This document shows, one piece after another, positions 48,432-57,530 of a stretch of 64,000 bases of DNA. The DNA comes from JACMLD01 sp044227095 (GTDB taxonomy: Bacteria; Bacteroidota; Bacteroidia; Chitinophagales; Chitinophagaceae): contig JBGAFV010000001.1 of assembly GCA_044227095.1 (NCBI GenBank), positions 3,472,001 to 3,536,000 of the forward strand. The letters are read 5' to 3'. The notes beneath the pieces were generated by a model. That model had not been told where the DNA came from and did no database searches. It worked only from the letters and a program-made list of their open reading frames with translations. Positions within the stretch are counted from its first letter, which is position 1. Each line of letters opens with the position of its first letter. The position numbers were made by a program, and so were the translations under genes.

Positions 48432-48629
48432 ATGAACAGCAAAAACGGCAGCATACTCTATTTCCTGCTTGGTATTTATACAATGCTCATAAGCTGGCAT
48501 TATAATCATTCTGTTTTCTATCTAATCATTCACTACATATTCTGGCCCATTTATCTTTTGTACGAAATTCTTATTGGTCATCTTTCTCATGATTTGTGGA
48601 GAACAATACCCGAATCGTATTTTAAATAG
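48432..48629 (+). CDS. Small membrane protein
   Basis: This 65-residue protein has two hydrophobic stretches (ILYFLLGIYTMLISW; SVFYLIIHYIFWPIYLLYEILIGHL) and little else. It is not recognised. It is preferred over the overlapping leftward frame 48215-48454, which is less protein-like and would overlap the small gene at 48228. Confidence 0.5.
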   Translation: MNSKNGSILYFLLGIYTMLISWHYNHSVFYLIIHYIFWPIYLLYEILIGHLSHDLWRTIPESYFK

Positions 48630-48650
48630 AAATGGCTTTTAAATAGGCGT

Positions 48651-49634
48651 TTATCTTTTTGCTTTAATTTTTACAGGTGATAATTTTCCATCGCCGTCTT
48701 CAACATGTAAAAAATTAAGATCCAATCCGTCCAGTACAATTACACTATGCAGCGAAGAAAATTTTGTTGCATCCTGTTTCCAGTTCCATACTAGCTTGCC
48801 TTGTGGTGTAAATTCAAGCACCTGTATGCCTGAAGCACCCTGGTTAGGCCCATGTCCCTGCCAGTTAGAAACTATATAATTTCCATTTGTAAGTACCTGG
48901 AACCCTGAAAAGAAATTTGGGTTTACTTCAGCAGGCCCGGTAATGGTATCCAATAGTTTTCCATCGGCAGAAAATAGTTCAAGTTTTTTCTGATAGCCAG
49001 TACTAACAATGGTTTGACCATTTGCACGTCGCAAAGCCTGCCATGCATGAGTTTTGGCTGGTTCGCCAATAATTACTTTCCAAACTACATCGCCATTTTT
49101 ATTTCCTTCAAAAATTACATTATCGGCAGTTACTAAAAAGTTGCCGGCAACCGTTTCACGTACCAATCGTACATAATTAAACTCCGGAAAATTATAAAGG
49201 TGCAGCACCGCACCAGCGGCATCAACTTCAACCAGTACAATTCCCTGTTTGCCCTGCCAGTTTACACCAGATAAAATAGTGTTGCCATTACGCAGTCTCC
49301 GTGCCGCAATGGTGCCAGGAAAATTGGTGAGCTCATATACTTTTTTACCAGTAGCAATTTCATGTTCTTCATAACCATTACCGGTTCCGGCAAGCAACCT
49401 ACCTGCGCCAACCAATTGCAAATCCCGCCCGGCGGGAATGGGTAAATACCAATTTGCGGAAGTGCTATTTAAATCAACATACGCAATTTGCGATAAGCCT
49501 TCATCGCGGATTAAAAGCTTGCTGTGTGTATAAGCTGATGTAGACTGGCTATATGTTTTGTTAGGAGTAAATAGTATAAAAGCAATTGCGAAGAAAATTA
49601 TTGGCCGCAGGTAAATAAGGTTTGTCTTTTTCAT
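48651..49634 (-). CDS. Secreted beta-propeller (PQQ-like) protein
   Basis: This 327-residue protein has an N-terminal signal peptide (IIFFAIAFILFTPNKTYSQ) and repeated blades with patterns such as GRLLAGTGNGYEEHEI, RRLRNGNTILSG, GNFLVTADNVIFEGNKNGDVVWKV, RRANGQTIVSTGY and TNGNYIVSNWQGHG. These fit a PQQ-like or arylsulfotransferase-like beta propeller in the periplasm. Substrate and partner are unknown. The gene stands alone. Confidence 0.72.
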   Translation of the reverse strand: MKKTNLIYLRPIIFFAIAFILFTPNKTYSQSTSAYTHSKLLIRDEGLSQIAYVDLNSTSANWYLPIPAGRDLQLVGAGRLLAGTGNGYEEHEIATGKKVYELTNFPGTIAARRLRNGNTILSGVNWQGKQGIVLVEVDAAGAVLHLYNFPEFNYVRLVRETVAGNFLVTADNVIFEGNKNGDVVWKVIIGEPAKTHAWQALRRANGQTIVSTGYQKKLELFSADGKLLDTITGPAEVNPNFFSGFQVLTNGNYIVSNWQGHGPNQGASGIQVLEFTPQGKLVWNWKQDATKFSSLHSVIVLDGLDLNFLHVEDGDGKLSPVKIKAKR

Positions 49635-49799
49635 TGTTTACTTTGTTCTGTTTATGGTTACAATGTTATTGAAAGATAATTCCTTTGCGGATTAAAAATA
49701 AATTTATCCTGCTGCAAGAAAGATTACTGTTGGCAGGAAACGGTATATTACATTTGTTAAGGCATTTCCATTGCTGATAAAAAATAAACAAAACTATTT

Positions 49800-50717
49800 A
49801 TGACAAATAATACCACACGCAAAGAATTCCTTCAAACATCAGGTATTCTTGCTGCGGCAGCATTATCGGGTTCTTTGTTTGATTTTAAAAAACAAACTCC
49901 GCTTCTGTCTTTTTCTACGCTAGGTTGTCCTGCCTGGACGTTTCAGCAGATTATTGATTTTGCAGCAACGCATGGTTACAAAGGGATAGAAATGCGTGGT
50001 ATTTTAAAACAATTGGATCTCCCTAAATGCCCTGAGTTTAGCAGTCCTGAAAGTATAGCAAATACAGTTGCGCAGATGAAAGCAAAGAAATTACAGTTTG
50101 TAGATCTTGGCTCGTCGTGCACATTGCATTATATGGATGAAGCAAAAAGAAAAGAGAATATAGAAGGCGGTAAGCGCTTTATCGATTTGGCGCAGCAGAT
50201 ACATTGCCCTTATGTTCGTGTATATCCTAATAATTTTCCGAAAGAGCAGGATAAGCAAGCTACAATTGAACTTATTGCAAAAGGATTGCAGGAACTGGGC
50301 GATTATGCTAAAGGAAAAAATGTTATGGTATTAATGGAAACTCATGGTGATGCTGTGTACATAGAAGATTTGGAAATCATTATGCAAAAAGCAAATCACC
50401 CCGGCGTAGGATTGATTTGGGACATTAGCAATATGTGGACGATTACCAAAGAACCACCTGCACAAGTATACGAGAGATTGAAAAAATATATTCATCATAC
50501 ACATATTAAAGATGCCAAGCTGGTTGGTGGTGTGCCCCAATATGTTTTCTTGGGAAAAGGGGAGGTGCCTATTTTCGAAGCTATCGATCTATTGCAAAAA
50601 GGCGGCTATAAAGGTTATTATAGTTTTGAGTGGGAAAAGCTTTGGCATCCGGAATTAGCGGAACCCGAACTTGCATTGGCAGATTATCCATTGGCAATGA
50701 AAGCGCATTTTGGTTGA
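49800..50717 (+). CDS. Sugar phosphate isomerase/epimerase family protein (exported)
   Basis: This 305-residue protein begins with a Tat-like or Sec-like leader (RKEFLQTSGILAAAALSGSL) and continues as a xylose-isomerase-like TIM barrel. Family stretches are HGYKGIEMRG, VRVYPNNFPKE, VMVLMETHGDAVYIEDLEII, GLIWDISNMW, YIHHTHIKDAKL and LGKGEVPIFEAI. Metal ligands Glu, Asp, His and Glu can be placed on ETHG, WDIS, HTHIKD and FEWEK. It probably isomerises or epimerises a sugar in the periplasm. Confidence 0.85.
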   Translation: MTNNTTRKEFLQTSGILAAAALSGSLFDFKKQTPLLSFSTLGCPAWTFQQIIDFAATHGYKGIEMRGILKQLDLPKCPEFSSPESIANTVAQMKAKKLQFVDLGSSCTLHYMDEAKRKENIEGGKRFIDLAQQIHCPYVRVYPNNFPKEQDKQATIELIAKGLQELGDYAKGKNVMVLMETHGDAVYIEDLEIIMQKANHPGVGLIWDISNMWTITKEPPAQVYERLKKYIHHTHIKDAKLVGGVPQYVFLGKGEVPIFEAIDLLQKGGYKGYYSFEWEKLWHPELAEPELALADYPLAMKAHFG

Positions 50718-50912
50718 TAGCTAATTATAAATTTGTTCTGCACTTGCGTTAAAAAAATTAAGACAAAAGAAAAGACAGGCAATAGCGGTTTTCATGTAAG
50801 ACAATTTTATCCAAAATTCAGTTAAGCAAATTGAAAGGAAAATTTGTTTCCACTTAAAGCTGTTTATTCTTATGAAATGAATGCCGGAAATTGAAAAAGT
50901 TAAACTAGAGTA

Positions 50913-51251
50913 CTATTTTTTTATAAGCATAGCCAGTTTTACTGGTGCAACATGTTTATAAGCCATTGCAAGGGCATCTGCGCACATTGTTTTTCTCACT
51001 TTTTTTAGGTTGATAAAAGTCCAGCCCTGTAAACCCCATTTGTTAGGAACAGGGTAAATGATTGATGTATCGAAAAGACAAAAAACATCCTGGTCGGCTG
51101 TACTAAGTTTGATGCAGGCAATTTTATTTTTTGTGTCCAGTGTTGCAAATATCTTTTTAGCTATCCTAAAAGATCGCTTGTCAAAATGTGGCTGTTCTTT
51201 TGTTTCCGGAAAAGAAAGTGCCAGCTTGCTAAAAGTATTTTCATCAACCAT
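50913..51251 (-). CDS. MmcQ/YjbR family protein
   Basis: This 112-residue protein fits the YjbR (CyaY-like fold) family in length and pattern: LALSFPETKEQPHFDKRSFRI, KIFATLDTKNKIACIKLS, and WGLQGWTFINLKKV. Members are small DNA-binding-like proteins of unknown role. The gene is isolated, with about 490 bases to its right that lack a gene. Confidence 0.82.
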   Translation of the reverse strand: MVDENTFSKLALSFPETKEQPHFDKRSFRIAKKIFATLDTKNKIACIKLSTADQDVFCLFDTSIIYPVPNKWGLQGWTFINLKKVRKTMCADALAMAYKHVAPVKLAMLIKK

Positions 51252-51741
51252 ATTCTAATTTACGGAATTGCAAAATTAACCCGCAGATTGTCGTAGAAAG
51301 AAAATTGCTTTTGGTTAGCAAAAACGTAGACACAGATTATTGTACACAATCAACGTATATCCGCGGAGCCCAAAGCGTTTAGGCAATTGCACGAAATACA
51401 CGTATACCTAAAGTAAACCCTTATTTGGGTATCGAAGGGTATTTACCCAACTTCAGAAAATACCATCTCTTGGTTTTGTTTCAAATGTCTGTAAATGAAC
51501 AATTAGCAAATTAAGCGATCTGTCGCCCCGTAATTTCAGAAGGCCTTTGAAGTAGTAGATTTTCGACAAATGAATGATTATCTACGATGAATACTTCAGG
51601 ATTTACTTGCTTCAAAAAATTATTAGTGCAAACTTGCATCCGCAATCAGTAATACCACTTAAAGTGATTTTTCTGATAAGCAATTATCCAATATCCTGTT
51701 GACAGAGCTTACTAAGTAATAACAAACGAAAACGTACCCTT
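51252..51741. other. 490-bp gap without gene
   Basis: No convincing coding frame or RNA was seen. A short inverted pair GGGTA/TACCC occurs near 51418-51450. The gap probably holds the promoter of the secreted protein that follows, but a clear TAnnTTTG box was not found. Confidence 0.4.
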
Positions 51742-53046
51742 ATGGCTTTTAAAACAGCCGAAACGCAAGCACCAGTTGCTGCGATTAAGCAAACAAAAAA
51801 ATCAACTTTTCTTTACTCCCTAAAGATGAGTATGTGTTTATTGCTTTTGACTGTTGCAGGAAATTATTTTTCCAATGCGCAGTGTGTTGCTCCCTCTATG
51901 ACTTTTCACAGCCCGGTTTTAATTGCAGGTACAGACCACCAGATTGGTGCTGTATATCTTTTTCCGCAAGTAATGCCTGGCGTTGATGCCAATATAGAAG
52001 TTGTTGACCTTGTAGGTGGAGCGCAGATCTGGAATATTGATGATACTACAGGTATGGGTTATTATGATGCATTTCAGCCTTATGTTGTTGCTCCGGCAAA
52101 TATGACTTCTTATGTAGATTGGAATATTACTTTTAAAGTAGCAGGTACATCTACAGATACTGCATTAAATTGTTTTGCAATTACAGGTGTAGACGTGGAT
52201 GGCAATGGTTCTAACTTACAGGAATTTATTGAAGCGGCTACACCCGGTAGCTATGCACTGGACCCATATACCATTCTTAGCTTTTCTTTTGATGGTGTAA
52301 GAAGCAAGGCTGTTTCTACAGTTGCTAACGTTCCTTCCATTGATACAACACACCTGGAAGCTATGTTCCAGATGAACTTTAAAAATATTTCTACGTTGCA
52401 ATACCGTAATGGTGCTATATCTAATTATGGTGGGGACATGGTGCGCCAGACATGTATTTACTTTAAATCTTTTTTTGACAATTATACATTGTTATTGCCT
52501 GTAAAACTGGTATCGTTTGCAGCCCAGGTAAAAAATGAATCTGTAGCAATCAACTGGTCGGCTACCAACGAAAATGATTTGAAGTATTATGTTGTACAGA
52601 AAAGTAGCAATGGCATTAACTGGAATGACATGCAAACTGTAATGCCCGGTTCTTCTGCTACCAATAACTATTTTGTAAATGATGGAGATAAGAATTCCTC
52701 TGTTGCATATTATCGCCTTAAACAAGTGCAAAGAAGTGGGCAGCCATTGTATTCAAAAATGCTGAAGGTGTATAATGGAAGCAGCAATACTGGCAGCATT
52801 AGCAATAATACTGTAATTAAAGATGCAGTGACCATGCAGATTTCTGCAACTAACAATGATACTTACCTTGTTGAAGTATATAGTGTAAATGGTAGCAGGA
52901 TTAAACAACAGCAGGTTACAGTCTATGCAGGCTATAACAGCGCATCTGTTGATATACCATCTTCTGCAAGCACAGGCCTTTATGTGCTAACGGTTAAAAA
53001 CAATCGTGGCGAACTTATCCATCAGTCTAAACTCGTCAAAAATTAA
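51742..53046 (+). CDS. Secreted protein with T9SS-type C-terminal sorting region
   Basis: This 434-residue protein has a signal peptide after about 25 residues (SLKMSMCLLLLTVAGNYFSNAQ) and a beta-rich N-terminal domain of unknown function. From residue 250 it has LLPVKLVSFAAQVKNESVAINWSATNENDLKYYVVQKS, the fibronectin-like module typical of Bacteroidetes secreted proteins, and it ends with a type A sorting region (VEVYSVNGSRIKQQ, GLYVLTVKNNRGELIHQSKLVK). It is a likely cargo of the type IX secretion system, placed on the cell surface. The ligand is unknown. Confidence 0.82.
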   Translation: MAFKTAETQAPVAAIKQTKKSTFLYSLKMSMCLLLLTVAGNYFSNAQCVAPSMTFHSPVLIAGTDHQIGAVYLFPQVMPGVDANIEVVDLVGGAQIWNIDDTTGMGYYDAFQPYVVAPANMTSYVDWNITFKVAGTSTDTALNCFAITGVDVDGNGSNLQEFIEAATPGSYALDPYTILSFSFDGVRSKAVSTVANVPSIDTTHLEAMFQMNFKNISTLQYRNGAISNYGGDMVRQTCIYFKSFFDNYTLLLPVKLVSFAAQVKNESVAINWSATNENDLKYYVVQKSSNGINWNDMQTVMPGSSATNNYFVNDGDKNSSVAYYRLKQVQRSGQPLYSKMLKVYNGSSNTGSISNNTVIKDAVTMQISATNNDTYLVEVYSVNGSRIKQQQVTVYAGYNSASVDIPSSASTGLYVLTVKNNRGELIHQSKLVKN

Positions 53047-53135
53047 CAACAACTAAGTAAGCATATTTCAAATGAATGCCCGGCCCGGCCGGCAATAGTA
53101 AAATTTTGTTCGTTTTTCGTTATTTACTAAGTAAT

Positions 53136-53164
53136 AAGGCCCGTTTCTACGGGCCTTAGCTTTT
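53136..53164 (+). terminator. Terminator after the T9SS cargo gene
   Basis: AAGGCCCGT pairs perfectly with ACGGGCCTT around TTCT, followed after three bases by five T residues. It also lies beyond the stop of the convergent outer-membrane protein gene. Confidence 0.85.
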
Positions 53165-53199
53165 TAATACCAATAAAATTATGTTGAATTTATTTTTGC

Positions 53200-53778
53200 T
53201 TACTTGAATTTGAAAATTACACCCGCCTGAAAATTGGTAATATCATATCCGGCTTCTGCATTGAAACCAAAACCAGGAGTAACAAAATAAGATGCACCGA
53301 TAAAAGCCCCGAATACAGGTATCACTTCATTGTGATCATATTTATTAGTGTTCTTGTATTCGGTATGATGAAATCCGGGTCCTGCAGAAAACCCACCGTA
53401 AGTATCAAGTCCGCGTACTTTCCAGCCGTAGTGCCATGCAGAGCGTATTGCGATAATGGTTGTGGCGCTTCTGTAATCATCATAATAACCGCCGTTGGAA
53501 AATGTAGTACCCACCTCAGCACCGAGGGTAATTGCACCAGGGCCTGCATGCCATAAGCCCCATTCAATAGCGGCTTTTATTCCAAATGGCGAATGATAAT
53601 AATCGCCTTTGTATTCACTTCCTACACCTGCGCCAAGGTTTAATGTTACACTACCAACCTTTACTGGTGTTGTTTGTCCGCTAACATTGTTTGATTTTCT
53701 TGATTGTGCGTTTGTACCTGTAACTGCCAGAACAAAGCATGCTGTTGTTAATACAGTTATTTGTTTTAGTCTTTTCAT
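53200..53778 (-). CDS. Outer-membrane beta-barrel protein
   Basis: This 192-residue protein starts at 53778 (MKRLKQITVLTTACFVLAVTG), which gives a clean signal peptide ending NAQ; an in-frame ATG 33 bases upstream adds a non-signal stretch. The mature part alternates beta strands with aromatic ends (SVTLNLGAGVGSEYKG, AIEWGLWHAGPGAITLGAEVG, FGAFIGASYFVTPGFGFNAEAGYDI) and ends in FKFK, as outer-membrane barrels do. The function is unknown. Confidence 0.75.
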   Translation of the reverse strand: MKRLKQITVLTTACFVLAVTGTNAQSRKSNNVSGQTTPVKVGSVTLNLGAGVGSEYKGDYYHSPFGIKAAIEWGLWHAGPGAITLGAEVGTTFSNGGYYDDYRSATTIIAIRSAWHYGWKVRGLDTYGGFSAGPGFHHTEYKNTNKYDHNEVIPVFGAFIGASYFVTPGFGFNAEAGYDITNFQAGVIFKFK

Positions 53779-53926
53779 ATCCACCCTAAAACAAATACAA
53801 TGCCATAGCAATTTTTAATTATTTGCATGAAATTCAAAAAATTAATGTTCACACGCAAAGAAATAATGTAGAATTTAATACACAGTGATATGCCCGGGCT
53901 AACGTTACAATAATTGCTGTAATTAA

Positions 53927-55249
53927 TTATTTTGAAGCTGCTTCTGCATGCAATAGTTCAAGTCCGGCTGCACTTCTTGGTTTAAACCCCATCCAGTTAT
54001 TTTGATTTGATTTTTCTTTCAGATCTAAATACTTCCCAAAATCATTTTGTTTAAGTAAAAGACCAAAAAATGCGGTTACAAAATGTTGGTTAATGTTGTT
54101 CAGTTTGCGTTCATTCCATGCAGGCTCGGCATAATGATAATAGTCATCCATTTTCATTCCCAGTTTCATTGATTCGGGTGGGGGAGGATTGGGGGCAACA
54201 TTGTGTCTTGCGTTTTCGTAAGTGAGCAGGTAGCGATTTGCATTAACCGATGCATTGTAAATGGCTTTTGTTCCTTTTTCGTAGCCAGATACATCATCGA
54301 GTGAACCAGCTACAAAAAATACAGGTACTTTAAGGTTTGCCAAACCGGTACTGTCCCATACACCACGTTCCATTCCCCAGGGCGCAAATGCCACTACGGC
54401 TTTAATTCTTCTGTCTATGGAAGCCGTATAAGCCGGGTTGCTGGCAAGTCTTGTTTCAATAGCTTTACTTCCACCAGTTAATGTGCTAAAAAAACTACCC
54501 AGCTTATTGCTATAGCCAGCACCTGCAGCATTCAATACGCCGTAACCGCCCATTGAATAACCAATCAGGCCTGTATTATTTGCATCTGCTAATCCTGCCA
54601 GAAAACTTTTTGAATCAGCTTTACTTAATGAGGCAACCTGGTCCAATACAAAAAGAATATCTGTAGCACGATTAAGTAAAGTACTGCCAAAAGCAGCTGC
54701 ATCTGCATGTGTAGATTCAGTATGATCAATTGCAACTACTACATAACCTTTTGATGCAAGGTTTTCGGTTAGGTATGTTAGTAAAACCCTTGAGCCGGGG
54801 TAACCGTGCGATACAATTATAAGCGGATAAGCCCCGCCAGACAATTGCGGTGCAGCGTCGCGTATACTTCTTCCTGCAAATGTAAATGGACGAATTGGAC
54901 GTGTGCTGTCGGTAAGGCTGCCCATTACATCAGTATAACTGGTTAATTCTTTTTTTCCTGAAGTTGCTAATGCAGGATACCATATTTCAACTTTTAAATG
55001 ACGATCATAGAATGGTGCCGTGCCATCTTTTGCTTTTAAAATATTCTGCTGATTGTTGTTCACCCATTCAACAGTACGCACACCTACAACATACTCTCCT
55101 CTTGCGGCAAGGGCGGGGGCATCCGGCAATGCATCGCCATAAATAAATGCATTATCTGCAAGCTGACTAAAAGATCTTAATTGAAAACTGAAAATAAAAA
55201 GTACGAGAAGAATAATTGCAGGCTTTTGTACAATGGCAAACTTGTGCAT
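53927..55249 (-). CDS. Secreted alpha/beta hydrolase (PAF-acetylhydrolase or dienelactone-hydrolase like)
   Basis: This 440-residue protein has a signal peptide (IILLVLFIFSFQLRSFSQ) and an alpha/beta hydrolase fold. The oxyanion segment is LIIVSHGYPGSRVLL, the nucleophile elbow GYSMGGYG carries the catalytic Ser, the acid may lie in FFVAGSLDDVSG and the His in TYENARHN. The size and pattern fit chlorophyllase-like or platelet-activating-factor acetylhydrolase-like enzymes. The substrate is unknown. It may act in the periplasm. Confidence 0.8.
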   Translation of the reverse strand: MHKFAIVQKPAIILLVLFIFSFQLRSFSQLADNAFIYGDALPDAPALAARGEYVVGVRTVEWVNNNQQNILKAKDGTAPFYDRHLKVEIWYPALATSGKKELTSYTDVMGSLTDSTRPIRPFTFAGRSIRDAAPQLSGGAYPLIIVSHGYPGSRVLLTYLTENLASKGYVVVAIDHTESTHADAAAFGSTLLNRATDILFVLDQVASLSKADSKSFLAGLADANNTGLIGYSMGGYGVLNAAGAGYSNKLGSFFSTLTGGSKAIETRLASNPAYTASIDRRIKAVVAFAPWGMERGVWDSTGLANLKVPVFFVAGSLDDVSGYEKGTKAIYNASVNANRYLLTYENARHNVAPNPPPPESMKLGMKMDDYYHYAEPAWNERKLNNINQHFVTAFFGLLLKQNDFGKYLDLKEKSNQNNWMGFKPRSAAGLELLHAEAASK

Positions 55250-55437
55250 GGTTAATTTGGTTGAAATTAGGCTTACAAAGTGAATATGATTTAGGAAAGC
55301 TTTATTTTAAATACAGCCATTTCCGCATCGTAAATGTACTTTTAAAAAAGCGTATTTGTTGGTATTGCAAAAAATGTAAAATAGAAGTTTTTTTACATTA
55401 TATCCGTTTTGAAGAACCGTTACTAATCCAATATCTC

Positions 55438-55614
55438 ATGAAACTCATGATGTTCATCGGCAACGACCTTATTGAGGCCGTTCCGCTAGACGAAACACGC
55501 ATCCCCAAACCGGGCTACCTTGGCAGCTTTAAGCGTATGCTAAAAGAAAAATACAAGGAAGTGATTATGCAATTTGCTGAACCGCCAGAATTTTTGGTGA
55601 TTCATGCTGCATAG
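55438..55614 (+). CDS. Small conserved-looking protein
   Basis: This 58-residue protein starts at the ATG 55438; the longer frame upstream is not protein-like. It has LMMFIGNDLIEAVPLDETRI, PGYLGSFKRMLKEKYKEVI and AEPPEFLVI, a compact and tidy pattern. No named family is recognised. It lies between two leftward genes. Confidence 0.55.
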   Translation: MKLMMFIGNDLIEAVPLDETRIPKPGYLGSFKRMLKEKYKEVIMQFAEPPEFLVIHAA

Positions 55615-55625
55615 TTTTTAATCTG

Positions 55626-55922
55626 TCAATAAGGCTTTTTTCCGGGATTTTTTCTCATATCAAAAAGGCATAAAATCTCAATGATGTCTTTGTGATATCG
55701 ATAAAAAATTTGATTGTGTGGCGTTAATAAAGTACATCGAACATCTTTTCTTTTTGCGGAAGCTTTGCCCGCTTCAGGGTGCTTAGCAATAAAACTGATT
55801 CTTTTCTCAAGTTTATCTAAAAAATCATTAGCAACTTTATTGGAGAATTCTTTTTGAATGTATTGAAAAACATCAAACGTATTATTGCGAAAACGTTTGC
55901 TGATGACTACTTTTTTCTCCAT
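55626..55922 (-). CDS. RelE/ParE family toxin
   Basis: This 98-residue protein fits the RelE/ParE toxin fold: N-terminal helix with FDVFQYIQKEFSNKVANDFLDKLEKRISFIAKHPEAG, followed by strands RCTLLTPHNQIFYRYHKDIIEILCLFDMRKNP. Chromosomal members inhibit translation or gyrase; which applies is not clear. It overlaps the antitoxin gene by 16 bases, in the usual order antitoxin then toxin. Confidence 0.82.
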   Translation of the reverse strand: MEKKVVISKRFRNNTFDVFQYIQKEFSNKVANDFLDKLEKRISFIAKHPEAGKASAKRKDVRCTLLTPHNQIFYRYHKDIIEILCLFDMRKNPGKKPY

Positions 55923-56143
55923 TCGTTCATCTCTTTTTTGAACTCCTGTAAGGGTATAGTCTTTTTGTTGTTTGTTTCTTTAATAGCAAGATCAAGCTCT
56001 TCAATTTGTGCTTTAGTCAGGTTGTCTGTTATATCTTTTGTATTTGAGTAAAATGCAACATTTTCCATTACCTGGCTTAATATTGCTTCATCCTCAATGC
56101 CCTCCAGTAAATGGATTATTTTAGATTTTACAGACTTGCTCAT
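55907..56143 (-). CDS. Antitoxin partner of the RelE/ParE toxin
   Basis: This 78-residue acidic, helical protein precedes and overlaps the toxin gene. Its segment LTKAQIEELDLAIKETNNKKTIPLQEFKKEMNEW matches the C-terminal part of many antitoxins that wrap the toxin, while the first 45 residues would form dimerising helices. DNA binding by an N-terminal ribbon-helix-helix is not evident. Confidence 0.75.
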   Translation of the reverse strand: MSKSVKSKIIHLLEGIEDEAILSQVMENVAFYSNTKDITDNLTKAQIEELDLAIKETNNKKTIPLQEFKKEMNEWRKK

Positions 56144-56205
56144 AAATGATTAATAAGTTATTTGCAAAATACGAATAAAAAAAGTGGCTGCAAATAGGGA
56201 GCAGA

Positions 56206-57330
56206 TCACATCAGGCTTATCTTTTTACCTGTTGCAGCAGCCTCATAAATGCTCATTAAGATTTTCATGTCACGCAATCCTTCCATTCCATTCATGTGTT
56301 CAGGAAACTTACCTGTTTCAATAAACGATTTGCATACCTCCTCCATCATTACCGTTTGGTGATGAACGATCGGCATGTTTAAAGGGCCTGAATTAGTACT
56401 TCCTTTTATTGGGCCATAGCTATAAGCAGGACTTAATTGTATCCAACCTTTGGTTGCAGAAACATACAGTTGCTCAATATTGGAACGATATGAACTAAAT
56501 CCATTTACTGTAGCATTACCAGGAAACTCAAATTGCCATGATATGGATTGCTCCACATCTTTAAAAATTGAAGGCTCTGTAATAGGGCCGTATTGAGCTG
56601 TTACAGAAAGTGGTTCTTCGCCCGTTACATAACGTGATGCCTGTACGCAGTAAATACCAACATCCATTAACGGTCCACCGCCTGCAAATGCTTTTTTTAA
56701 ACGCCATTGCGCAGGATCCCCAATGTTAAAACCAAAATTGGTTTGAATAAACCTTACATCACCTATTACTTTTTCGCGGCACTGCCTAACTACTTCTTTT
56801 GTAAATGGTTCAAAGTGCATCCTATACCCAATACCCAGTTGCACATTTGCGTCTTTGCATGCTTTCACCATTTCTTCTGCTTCTTTTACTGAAACAGACA
56901 TTGGCTTTTCGCACATTACATGTTTGCCTGCTTTTGCTGCCCTTATTACAAATTCCTTGTGCATGGAATTTGGCAATACCACATAAACAATATCAATGTC
57001 TTTATTCTTCGCTATCTCGTCAAAATTCTGGTAGTTGTAAATATTTTTTTTATTAAGATTGTATTTCTTTGCCCATTCTTCGGCTTTGGATGGTGTGCCT
57101 GTTACAATACCGGCCAGGTAGCAATTGCTTGTTTTTTCCAGTGCAACTGCAAGCTGGTTTTTTGCATAACTGCCAAGCCCAACCAATGCAACACCTAATT
57201 TCTTTGTGTCTTTCAATACATTTTTTGAATGGTAAGCAAATGTATCTGTTAGTGAAAGTGAAGCAAGGGTAACGCCCAGGCCGCCACTCATTTTTTGCAG
57301 AAAATCGCGACGTGATTGATTATTTGACAT
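56206..57330 (-). CDS. Gfo/Idh/MocA family oxidoreductase with export leader
   Basis: This 374-residue protein has a twin-arginine-like leader (QSRRDFLQKMSGGLGVTLASLSL), a Rossmann fold (KLGVALVGLGSYAKNQLAVAL), the EKPMS motif that binds NAD(P) and substrate (HVMCEKPMSVS), and the C-terminal alpha/beta domain with GGGPLMDVGIYCVQASRYVTGEEP. Such enzymes oxidise or reduce sugars; the leader suggests export. It resembles glucose-fructose oxidoreductase in outline. Confidence 0.88.
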   Translation of the reverse strand: MSNNQSRRDFLQKMSGGLGVTLASLSLTDTFAYHSKNVLKDTKKLGVALVGLGSYAKNQLAVALEKTSNCYLAGIVTGTPSKAEEWAKKYNLNKKNIYNYQNFDEIAKNKDIDIVYVVLPNSMHKEFVIRAAKAGKHVMCEKPMSVSVKEAEEMVKACKDANVQLGIGYRMHFEPFTKEVVRQCREKVIGDVRFIQTNFGFNIGDPAQWRLKKAFAGGGPLMDVGIYCVQASRYVTGEEPLSVTAQYGPITEPSIFKDVEQSISWQFEFPGNATVNGFSSYRSNIEQLYVSATKGWIQLSPAYSYGPIKGSTNSGPLNMPIVHHQTVMMEEVCKSFIETGKFPEHMNGMEGLRDMKILMSIYEAAATGKKISLM

Positions 57331-57506
57331 AGCCGTTAGATTGTATGAGGTTTGATTGAATACTCTAATTTAAGCATAACCGCCAATACCCCAGCTTCAA
57401 ATCTTTGTATGATTTTTTCATAGAACAGTATTATTTTGCCTGGCAGGCAATGTATGCAATAACAGAACCCAGAAACAAATTTCCATAGCACCACTATTAA
57501 TTACGA

Positions 57507-57514
57507 TACCTTTG
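57507..57514 (+). promoter_or_regulatory. Possible -7 box for the DUF4412 gene
   Basis: TACCTTTG, 17 bases before the start codon, matches TAnnTTTG. There is no TTG at the usual spacing upstream. Confidence 0.35.
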
Positions 57515-57530
57515 GTATAAATAAGCCGCC

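Noticed and set aside
48215..48454. Leftward frame of 79 residues
   Set aside because: It overlaps genes on both sides and has no protein-like pattern.
55216..55437. Extended N-terminus of the 58-residue protein
   Set aside because: The extension reads through a promoter-like gap and the start of the divergent hydrolase gene; conserved-looking text begins only at 55438.
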